Shown: positions 34,601 through 46,600 of the stretch, piece by piece
Position numbering within the stretch: the first letter of the stretch is position 1
Layout: each line of letters begins with the position of its first letter
Made by a program: the position numbers and the translations under genes
Assembly: GCA_038049695.1 (NCBI GenBank)
Contig: CP142453.1
Span: 21,580,001-21,644,000, forward strand
Reading direction: 5' to 3'
Length of the DNA stretch: 64,000 nt
DNA from: Cinnamomum chago
Lineage: Eukaryota > Streptophyta > Magnoliopsida > Laurales > Lauraceae
Notes under the pieces: model-generated
Seen by the model: only the letters and a program-made list of their open reading frames with translations
What the model was told of the DNA's origin: nothing
The model's database searches: none

Positions 34601-37600
34601 GTCGTGTTGATTGTGACAAGTTTTACTGTACCCATTGTGGGAGATATAGACATACTCTCGAAACATGTTCGGATTTGGTTGGCAAACATTGAAGTACTTC
34701 TGCAACACTGACTGAGTCAGAGAAAAACCTTATTTCTAGTGGTGAACAAGAGAAGAATATTATTGAAGTCAAGTCACAAAACTGGAAGGATGAACTTATG
34801 GTGGTTCATCAAAGACTGGCAACTCTTGAAGGTGTGTATCCCAAACATCTACAATTGGTATAGTTTCTTCCTCATAATCCAGCTGCATTGGCCTCTTCCT
34901 CATCCACTTCCACCTAGGTTATTGATTCAGGTGCCATATATCTTGTGCTAGGTATGTGTTTTGAGTTCCAAACCTACATGCCAAAGTCCTTTGGGAGTGT
35001 GAAAATTGCTGATGTTACTTTCACCCATTTAGCAGGAAAAGGATATATCAGTGTTCTGCCTGACTTGTCCTAAGCAAAGAACCACAGACTCCTAAGTAAA
35101 GCAAGACAACAAAAGTGCCAGAGAAGCGAGTGCGATTGTACTCTAGAAGAAAACAAAAGACTAGAGCATTATCCCCAACTGAGGCATCCTCAACTGAAGC
35201 TCTAACTTCATATCTTTAGTCTTAACCAGATGTGGACGCCCAATTAGGTAATTCTTCTGATCTCGACCTCCCATTTGCCTTGCGAAAAGCTACCAGGTCC
35301 TGCGTAAATCTGTGTTAGTCGTCATCCAATTCAAAATGTTGTTTTACTACCATCCGTCGCTTTTTTCTTGCGCCTTTGTTACTAAGTTGTCTTTAGAATG
35401 GTTAACTAAACATGTGTCAGAGACACTGGCTTATCCTAAGTGGAAGGAGGCAATGATTGAAGAAATGCAGATCCTTGAAAGAAATAGCACATGGGTGTTG
35501 ACAACTCTTCCAAAAGGAAAACACACTGTCAGGTGTGATTGGGTATTCACATTAAAACACAATCTAGATGCCACAATTCACATATATAAAGCACGGCTTA
35601 TTGCAAAAGGCTTCACCTTAGTGTATGGAGTTGACTACTTCAAAATGTTTTCTCCAGTTGCTAAATTGATTTCCATTAGAGTGATTTTGTCCTTGGCGGC
35701 AAATTTTTGTAAGCCACTATATTAGTTGGATGCGAAAAATGCCTTTTCTTCAAAAGAAGTGTATATGGATCTCCCACAAGACTATAGGGACAAGAAGGTA
35801 AGGTGTGTGTACTCAAGAAATCTTTATATGGGCTAAAGCAATCACCTCGAGCATGGTTTAAGAGGTTCATTTTGTAAATAATCAGAAACACCAAAAGCTC
35901 GAGCTGTTAGTGAACAGCATAACAATTTATATCAACACCCCCTCTCGAACGGGAGGCCGTTCGAATTCAAAACCCATAAGACAAACTAGACCAGACATGA
36001 CAGATGGAGGTAACATGCCTCCCAAGGGTTTTGAGCTCGTGACCTCTAGCTTTGATACCATGTTAATAACTAGTAACACCAAAAGCTCCTGGTAGTGAAC
36101 GGCATAACAATTTATTTCAACACCTTTAAGTAGTAATCAGATTTTGGTTCAACATATGTCATGCAAACCATACAATGTAAAAAGGAAAAATGCAAAGGTG
36201 GTAATTTTTCATCTGTTGGTTGATGATATTGTAGTCAAAATTTTCTGACAACTGAATTTGAAATTAAGGATCGTGGGTTACTAAAATATTTTCTTGGAAT
36301 TGAAGTTGCGAGATCAAAGAATGGTATAGTCATCTCGCAATGAAAATATAATCTCAATCTTCTTGAAGAAACAAGTTAGGAGCTAAACCAGTTGATATTG
36401 CAATAGAACAAAATCATAGACTACATTCTCAAAGTGGAGAATTACTTCATGATCAAAGAACATATCATAGGTTAGTAGGAAAACTGATTTATCTAACATC
36501 ACTGGGCCAGATTTCTCCTATTTTGTCAGTTTAGTTAGCCAGTTCATGCATGCTCCCAGAACATATCATTTGGCCGCTGTTCACGTAATCTTTAAGTCCT
36601 CAAAAGAATCACCAAGTCAAGGGATTTTATATAAATCACATGGGCATGTAAGAGCAGAAGCCAAACTGATTCTTATTGAACTGTATCCAAGACATAGAAA
36701 ATCCACTACAAGATACTATACGATGGTTGGTTGAAACCTGAATATTGAGTGTTGGCTCATGGATGTCGCTAATTTGTGTGGTTGAGCATATTGTTAGAAG
36801 AAATAGGATTCAAGCAAGGTGGACCCATGGTGTTGAATTCCGATGGTACTTCAACAATTAAATTGGCCGAGAATCCAATATACTATGGAAAGACCAAGCA
36901 TGTGGAAGTTGATTGCCACATCACTTCATCAAAGAAAAATCGAAACAAGAGACATGGTGCTAGTTTATGCAGTCAAAAGACCAAGTTGAAGATTTTCTTA
37001 CAAAAGCAGTCAGAAAAAGAGAGTAAAATGATGCTATGTCCACGCTAGGCATAGTAAATACATGCACCAGCTTGAGGGGGATTGTTATGAGTCAGTGCAG
37101 GACTTTTTTGTGATTCCAACAGTCTTATGGACTTTGCTCTCTCCCTCTTATGTATTGTTTTGGACCTACTTAACTAAAGCCCTAGATCTGAACAGATCTA
37201 GGGTTTTAACTTGTGTAGGTTACACAGTATGTTGATACTGTTGAAGCGAATATCTTTGACAGAGAACTACTTACGTGAGGACTCTTTTTTTAAATTAATG
37301 TTGAGTTAATATTGTTTAGGGACATAGTGATTAAGTAGTTTGCCTGAAGGTTTCTTCTCTTTTATGTGTACTTTGACTTATTTCTTTACCACCATCACCA
37401 GGGAGCTGTTGTCTACTGAATCCTTGATTTTCTTGCCTTCTTCCAATCTTCTTGAGTTATTAATATTACTATTACTACTGCTGCTGCTGCTGCTGCTATC
37501 ACTATCATTTGTCACAGCATAGTCGTGCCATTCTTTCAATTTCATTGATAATACATGTCTATTATCTGTCGTTCAAACCCAAATTATCTAGGGTAGCAAT

Positions 37601-40600
37601 TTTTAAGGGTTTTAATTAACACTCATCTATTTGAAGCTTTGTTTTCTTTTTTTCTTTTTTTTTTTCTTTTTTTTTTGAAATCTCTCTGCACATTTATAAT
37701 ATTCTTATGTAAACTCAATTGTTCGTTTGTACAGGTAGAAGTATGGGCCAGCAGTAAGATAAATAAAAAAGAGCGCACAAAGATAGGAAAGTGGGATGTG
37801 CAATCCCTAACTGGAACTTCATCTGGATTGTATGGACCAGAAAAGTCTGGTAGACACAATGATGTTCCTAGGCATGTGAGATTTGCCTTCCAGAATTCTG
37901 TTAGGTGTCGGATCATTTGGATAACTTTAAGTTTGAGACAGCCGGGTTCAAGTTCGAGATGGCCGGGTTCAAGTTCTTTTAATTTAGAGCAAGAGTCCAA
38001 TCTTCTTTCTCTAGATGAAAACCCCTTCACAGAACTAGACCGTCGTGCCTCTTTTGGAGGCAGGGTTGAAGGTGACCCGTGCATTCATGCCAAAAGGGTT
38101 CTAGTTATTGGAAGCTCCGTGAAAAAGGACTTGGGACCGCCCAATTCATCACAACAAGAATCTGACGAGATGAATGTTAAAGCTTGGTTGGAGAGACCAC
38201 CGCAGTTAAATCGATTCAGAGTAATATAATGATGATTTTCCAGAACTAGTTTCATAGTAGCAAATGATTTTTCATTTTTATAACTTGATGCAAGTGACAT
38301 TGCTAATCCCTCTAAGATCTTCTTTTAGGTACCAATTGAGGCTGAAAGGTTGACAGACAATGACCTTGTCTTGGAACAATATTTATCTCCATCTTCACCG
38401 GGGCTAGCTGGTTTCCGTATTGATTCTTTTTACGTGATAAAGCCAAGGATTACCCATTCACCTTCTTCCTTCGATGCAAATATCTGGGATGCATCTTTAA
38501 CATGCATAGAAGATAGGCACATCTCACCCGCTGTTTTGTTTATCCAAGTATCTGCCCTCCAGGTATATTCAAGAAAGATGACTTTCCTTGCATTGCATAC
38601 AGTATCCTATTTACGTCATTATGTCTTAGTATTGAGGTTGTGGATCAGCTCGAGTGATAGTTTCTCATTAACTTAATCTGTTTGTTAACTAGATTCATAC
38701 TTCTAATATGATATGGTGCCTAGGGTGCAGACATAATTTTTCCCAGCTTTGGTCTAGGATCAAATGATTATTTAACTGAATGTAAATGTTTTTGTTACAG
38801 AAGTATCTGGTTGACTAACATATCATCACTGCTGGATTTTATCTCATTACTTTTTTATGAGGTTATGGAGATTCTCATAATGATGTTCTGGTTGTCTTGA
38901 ACTTAAATAGATGTGTGCGTGAAGATTGCTCTAGATCTGTGGAGCTTTTTATTTCTTATGATAGTTTTTAATTTTCATGTGGTCTTTTCAGGTTTGTTCC
39001 ACTTCCAGCTTATTGAGGAATATGGTTTTTTGATATTGATGGTAAAGACTAAAGAGTAGAATAGCCAATAAGGAAATGGAAAATTCTTCATTAGTAATGT
39101 GCTAGAACCTCAAAGTCGAAACATTGACTACGATTAAGAAAATGCGTTGAGTCAAGACAATTGTATTGGGATTTGGATTCTAATGAAGTGCATGACCAAA
39201 TGCTGGAATATTTTAAGTAAGTTGCCAAGAGATATTTTGGAACATTGCTGAGCTATACTTTTGCTAGAACATTGTGGAATTATTTTATGCAATTGTTTGG
39301 AGCCATTTAAAAATTTAGGGCTACAGCTTGACTGTATTCTTTGATTGTGTTGTTGTAATAGCCGTGCTATTTATGCAGTACTTGATCAGTATTATTGTGA
39401 ATAGCCAATGACTATTTATAACCTACAATCAAAGATGTCCATTCAAACTAGGAAATAACCATACTAAGCATTTCCAAGACTCAATCGGGATGTCATCTGG
39501 ACCCGTAGCCTTTCCTGTGTTCATTTGTTTTATTGCTTTCCACACTTCTATCACTCTAATTCTCCAAAAAAAAAGTATGCTTTGCTACTGAAGCAGCCTC
39601 TTTTGTTCTTATGTCTCTTATATAGTCTTCATTTATAAGTATGCTAAAATATTTCCTCCACCTTTCTTTGATATCACTGTCCTTCACTAGAACCTTTTGG
39701 TCATTGCTCTTATGTCTCCTCTCTCTTTTTAAAGCAAGTGTTTGTTATGATAAGGTCAAATGCTAATTTAAAGTCCAAGATAGTGTCTCTTAACTCATTC
39801 TTTTCTGTGTCTCTTAACTCATTCTTTTCTCCAAATCTTTCTCCTCCGTCTACTCTCTCATATCCTATATTAACCTTTCCTACATGCCTATTTAAGTCCC
39901 ATCCTAGGAAAGTCTTTTCACTAGTTTGGATTTCTTGTAGTAAACCATCCATCTCCCAAAATTGGCTCTTGACGCTTTCTTCTAATTCTACTTGGGGAGC
40001 ATATGCACTAATGATATGAATTATTTCTTCCTCTAACACTAATTTAATTGCTATAATCCTATCACCCAATCTCTTTAACCCTACAATTTTCTCTTTCAAA
40101 TCCTTATCTACAACTGTACCCACTCCATTTCTTGTGTTGTTCTTTAGCTTTATCCCCCTTCCACTTGTCTCATGTAGGTCTCCTGTAGACAGGCTACACT
40201 AACTCTTCTTCTTTTCATTACATCCATCGACTAACTCCATGCTCTTGCCTGTCATGGTTCCTATATTCCAAGTAGCAAGCCGAAACTTCCTCTTATGCTG
40301 CCGGACTAACTTTTTTAGCCGCACTTGTTCAGAATGGTGCGGTAGCCCTTGCCCACTTTCCACTGCAACCATGTGACGCTGCAATGCGTCGTTTAAATCG
40401 GAAAACACTCTAGCATGATTCTGGAATGTTGTAATCTCAGAATTCATGTTTGGGTTGTGACAAAATTTTATGTTGGTTGTCAACCTACCTAACGCAACCC
40501 TCCTTTACCCGGGCTTGGGACCAGCAGTAAAAAAAAATACTTGGCAGAGTTAATAACACCCTCCTGAGATAGCACACCTAATTGTAATCTAAGACAAACT

Positions 40601-43600
40601 TATTATCATAATTACAAATAAACTCAATAGCCCATAATTATCACTAAACTCTTGTTTGTTTCTCTACAGTCGCCCTCAAACTAGTACCCTGGATTGAATG
40701 CCCATCTTGTACTATCATTGATTTGCTTCTTTTTCGTGACTGCTCTATTGAGGAACTTTGTCAACTCAGCACCTATGAGGGGATCATCGATCTTTCTTTA
40801 AACCTGACTGATGAAGGACATGAAAACTTCATGTGTTCCACAACATAAACAACACGACCAATAACACTGTTGATTTAGACTGCACCTTGGTATGCTATAG
40901 TGCATATTCTAAGATGTTAGAATGCTACACATCATTACATGGTTCTTTCCTAGTGGTTGACTAGGTTTTACGCACAGCCCTTCAATGGATGAACACTGAC
41001 CCATAGTTTACTAGTTACTTGGATTCACACTACCAAGTAGCTGTGGAGTCTTCATACTTAATAGATCCTATGATACCCGGATACGGCATTTGACCTATGG
41101 TACCCATTCTGACGTGATGCGATACGGATATGGGTACTGGAGATGGCAAGATACGGCTGGGATATGGTGTAAAAGTCCAGGATATGATAGGGGCTGACTG
41201 AAAATGTCCTAACCCCAAAACCTTCTTTAGAGGGGAAAAAAAAAAAAAAAACTAACAACAAAATTGTTTTCCCTCCTTTTCTGTTTTTTGAAGCGGAGAA
41301 AGGAAAAAGAAGAAGAAGAAGACTAGGAGGAGGAGGAGGAAGAAGAAGAAGAAGAAGAGGAGAAGGGCTTACCTTTCACCGACGACTGGCGATGACACAA
41401 TGATTGCAGATGACCACCAATGTCGCAACGAAGGTAGACGTCTAACACGATCCTCCTACTCCACTTGTTTCCCCTCTCCCTTTCCTCTTTTCCTTCCCTC
41501 TCTCCCCGTTTCATCTCTTCCCTTTCTCTCTCCCTTTTCCTCTTTACCCTTCCCTCTTCTTTCTCGATGTTTCTGTCTCAAGGCTCAAGAATAATGTGAT
41601 GAGAGAATTGGGGATTTCCTCTTCTTAATATGGCTTTTCAGATTTGTGGTCCCCACGGTAGATCCAAACCATCTAATAGAAAGGGCTTGGGGCTCATTTT
41701 CTAAAAAGACTTAGGGACACTTTTATTTTAAAAAAATGCCCGTCTAGATTCTTCTATTATTTATCTTTTTTGCACTTTGCCCCTCCTTTCTTTAAACCTC
41801 ATTGGAAATTGATCCACTCATTTGACCTCTCCATATTTGAGCCTGATAAGTGCTTAATTGTTTACAATTTGAGCCATAATATTTGGTTTATCTTGTGCTA
41901 GTCATGTTTGTGATGTAGTCCGATCCCTATCCAAGATAGGGACCCGCAAGCATTGATGGACCTAGTTGATGGGGACCACATGTGCCTCACGTTTCCTGAT
42001 TTTCTAGATTAGTTATATTCCTTAGTTTTCTTGCATTCTAATTCTAGATTAGTAATTGTTAAATAGGATTAGTAGCTTTCCTTATTAGCAAACATTGTGC
42101 TCTATATATACAGAAGAGCCCTATTGTTATTTTTCATGATTATTTTTAATCAACTGATTTCTCTGAGAATTACTCACATGAGTTATGGATTGTTTTATGG
42201 TTTCGTTTGTGCCCTAGTGGCTGGAATCCGTCTTTGGATTCGATCAATCCTTCGGGAGATTGATTTATTGCTTGATCGTGGCGTCAATTTGTTTTATTTA
42301 TTTTTTACATAGTCTATGTTAATTTTTATGAAAATGTCAAAAGGAGCTAAAAGAGAAGAATTTATGAAGAAGTAGGCGTGAATCTCAAAGAATGAGTCAT
42401 GGTGGGTTCATCCAAGCTGTTTCAGATTTCTAGATTCCTTTCTAATTCTTTGGACAACTTAAAATTCAAATTAGAAGGAAAGAATTGGAGAACAAGAAAG
42501 CTTAATCAAGAAAGGAAAGTGAAACAAAGAAGGAAAAGAAGAATTCCAAGTCTGTTACACGCCCAAAGGGGGCCCCACAGTCATTGCAAAAGCTGAAATT
42601 CAGAAATTAGAAAGTCCTATTCAAGTTCAAGTGAAGCCCAAGAATGGAGAAGAAAAAGGAGAAAAATAGGGAAAGTTTAGTGCAAGAATTCAAGCCAAAT
42701 TAGAAGTCAACAAAAGGGAAAAAGCTTCAGATTTAGTTATTGCAATTAAATCTCAGATTTGTGGGTCCATGTGAGGAACTTTCTAGAAGATATAAGTGGG
42801 ACCAGAAATTAGAAAGTCTTGCTAATCAAGAAAAGAAGACTCCTATTCTAATCTAATTAGGAAACCTACTTGTAAAGTAAGTTGGAGACCTAATCCTACA
42901 AGGAAACTCTTCACTAAGAGGGCTGTGCAAAAAGTATATGAGGAGAACAAGGGGTGGACGACCAGCACCCATCATAACCCATCCCTAGCAGCCGTACACC
43001 ATCAGATTTGGGAGGTTTTTGGAGCGAGGAAAAAGCAATCAAGCTGCTGGCCGTCCACTTCATCTTCTAGATTTTTTCTTATGACCATCTTTTCTATGTT
43101 ATTTTCCATTAAAAACATGAGTAGCTAACTTTTTAGGGCTAGGGTGTAATTGAAACCCTAGCCTAATTTTATGTAGTCCCTTCTGGCATTCTTTAATAAG
43201 ATTTCAGTTTGTTAGTTGAGATTCTAAACCATGTTTTTAATTGATGAGTTGTGTATATGCCATGTCAACTATGTTATCTTCAATTAAATTTAAGATTAGC
43301 TAACTTATGTTTAATTGATCTTGATGGTTAAGCATCTAGGGTTTAGAACCATGACTAATCTAAGTATATGCCATGTTTAGACTCATGCAATTATCATTCC
43401 CATTGTTTTTATGCATTATGTGTGTTTTGACTGGGACATATGCCACGCTTAGTTTTTGCATCTTAATGAACAATTTATGTAGTATGCCACTCATGAATTA
43501 GGTTTAGGGGAATAGTAATCTAGATACACATGTCATGGTCTAGGTTGATAGATGTCACTAATAATTCTGATTTTTAATTAAAGGGTAATGAGGGACATGC

Positions 43601-46600
43601 ATAGGATTGGTTAGGAGAGTAGATGAAACCCTAGTTCAATTTTATTACTGTTTTTCAATTCTAGTAATAGTTGTGTGTTTTAGATTATTGTCCATTTAAC
43701 TTTTGATAGTTTAATTTACTGTTTTTTGAAGTTTAATTCAACCTTTCATCATTCAATTGTTTCTTTTAATATTCTGATTTTTAGTTGCTTTTGACATTGT
43801 TTTATCACAAGTCTTCGTGGGATCGATCTCGTACTTACAATCATTATATTATATAGTGATCTTGTGCGCTTGCGAGTTTAAATTGTGTGCATATTAAGTA
43901 GTTTATTTCTAGGTTGCTTGGTGCATACGAGAGCCCTAAATTGAAATAAAATAATTATTCTTCTCAAAATAAATCCCTAATAAAATATCTACATGTATAT
44001 ATTTTCTAGAAATGTCGTACCCGTATCTGTATCCTATATTTTTTAAGTTGGCATATCAAACCCTCGTTCCCCATGTCCGTGTTCGTACCTATGTCTATAT
44101 CTGGACATCATAGATAGAGAGTTTTCCTCCTGATTTGAACAGTCTTAGAGGAGTTTGACTTGACTTTGACATCTGTGAATGCCACACACTTGAATGCATG
44201 CAAATACACCATCTTCCTCAGGTTTTCATGTACAACCTAATGGTGGAAAGAAATTCCCTGAGTTTACATGTAGAAGTGAAGTTACTTAAGAGGATAGTCG
44301 GATAATCCAAAAAAGAATAATTTCATAAAATATCCAATTTTCCAAAATAAAACCAAGTTTCTCATGAAATCCGCTTTGAAAGACATAATGCATATTTTTA
44401 TGAAATTCAAATGATTTAAGCCTCAATAAGTCCAAAATCGACATGAAATAATGACTGATGTGCAATTTTATGGACTTAAAGTTGAAAGTTTAGTTTTACA
44501 TCTTGAGTGAACTCTTTGATCTGTGTTATTGTAAATAGCCAATGGCTGTTTATAAAGTACAACAAAAGAAGTTTACTCAAACTAGGAAACCTAATCCCTC
44601 AATAATAGGAAAATCTAATAACACTCTCTTAATATATAAAACAAAGTTCTAATTTTAATCTAAGACACTTATTATCGTAATTACAAATAAAGCCAATAAC
44701 CCACAATTACAAATAAACCTTTGTTTCTCAACACCTAATAGGTCTTATCTAGAAGAATGAAGGAATTAATGGAGAATATGAGGCCTTGGTTCCATTAACA
44801 TTCATGGATGCTTAATATGGAACTTTTCTTTGGCTGCCTAATGGTCCATCTTGATGAAAGAGAACAAAATGGAGCAGCTCTTCTCAAGAAGGGTGTTCAG
44901 TTGAAATCCCATTCTAAGGATTCTTGTGGTTCCAGAGGATCCAACTCCATGAGATCCTGGAAGGGGGAGTTCTTCCCATGCCTTAAAATATAGAGTGGTA
45001 CGTTTTGCACCGGTGGATACATAAAGTTATCGAGCCAATATCCCCATGGGATATTGAACATGGACCGTATTTGATATTTCTCGACAATTTACCATCCGTA
45101 TATGTGGATAATTTGATATTTCCAACAAACAACCCCTTTATTTCCTTCCACACTATTTCACCTCATTTGAGGCTGAAATAGCCTGAGAAAAAGGGGAAAA
45201 GAGTTCCTAAGGCTACGATATGATTCTCCAAAAGCATGTTTGTAAGTTGCGGAAATCTTTGTATGGACTTAAGCAAGCTCCCAGAGCGTGGTTTGATAAA
45301 TTCCGGACTGCAATTCTTCAAGCTGGATTTCGTCAGAGTCATTCGGATAGCTCACTGTTTCTTCGATGGACAACGAAGGGCTACACGTTCCTTTTAGTCT
45401 ATGTTGATGATATGATTATCAGTGGCAATGATAGTGCTGGCATTACGGATCTCAAACATCATCTCACTCGACACTTCAGAATGAAGGATCTTGGACCTCT
45501 CACCTACTTTCTGGGCCTGGAATTCTTGCGTAGCAAATCTGGCATTCGGGTTCATCAGCAGAAATATGCTACAAATTTGATAACTTCGGCAAGACTTGAG
45601 GATGCCCACACTTTTGATACACCTATGGAGTTGAACAGCAAGATCAGTGCGGCTGATGGCCTTCCCCTGGATGATCCCTCTGTTTTTCGGTGGATAGTTG
45701 GTAGTTTGCTCTACTTAACTATGACTCGGCCGGATATCTCTCATGCCGTTCATACGGTTAGCCAGTTTGTGAGCAATCCTCACAAACCTCACCTTGCTGC
45801 TGTCTTGCGCATACTTCGCTATGTCAAAGGCACCCTTAATCATGGTCTCCTCTACCCTTCGGGAGCTTCCTTGCACTTATCCGCTTATGCGGATGCTGAC
45901 TGGGCTGGTTGCCCCGATTCTCGGCGATCTACCACTGGCTGGTGTATGTTTCTTGGGGACTCATTGATTTCATGGAAGTGCAAGAAGCAAACCACCGTTT
46001 CGAAATCTTCTGCTGAGGCAGAATATCGGGCCATGTCATCCGCGAGTGCTGAAATCATCTGGCTACGACGTCTTCTTTGTGAATTCGGTGTCACGGTGGG
46101 TAGTCCTACACCTCTTCATGGGGACAACACCAGTGCTACCTGAATTGCAAACAATCCCGTCTTTCATGAAAGAACGAAGCATATTGAGATTGATTGCCAC
46201 TTCATCCGTCAGCATGTTGTTACTGAAAAGATAACTCTGCCTCATGTCTCTACTCTTAACCAGTTGGCGGATGTCTTCACAAAAGCTCTTCCCAAAATGC
46301 GCCATAGTGATCTTACTAGCAAATTGATGTTTTCTGCCTTACCACATCAATTTGAGGGGGAGTGTAGAAGATAATGGGCCCATCTAACCCAAGGCCCATA
46401 TACAATAGGCCCATACTCATATATCACGTGGGATTAGTTGACTCATCACCAATCTGTTTATATTCTCATTCCATGTATAGAAGATTGTAATTTATATTCT
46501 TTTTATTCTTTCCTCATACATAGATTGTAATTGCCTTGATTAAGGCTAGAATTCATTATAAGTAAAGAGAGGACTGATCGACCAGATCATCCAATATTCC

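Larger units (their letters stand above)
28085..37211 (+). mobile_element. decayed copia element with several nested insertions
   Basis: The left LTR (28085-28313) starts TGTTATGAGTCA and ends GGGTTTTAACT before a PBS (TGGTATCAGAGC, 28314). A shortened LTR with the same ends lies at 37083-37211 after a CTTGAGGGGGAT polypurine tract. Between them are gag (about 33820-34700) with a zinc knuckle, protease (VIDSGA near 34918), RT (35390-36560) and RNase H (to 37080), all with many stops. Integrase is missing. Inside sit a TIR element (28330-29271), a younger copia (29431-32381), a small TIR element (32585-32721), a 33-bp repeat array and a TRIM (35873-36122). It accounts for almost the whole 10.4-kb SAC9 intron d-e. 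Confidence 0.75.
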
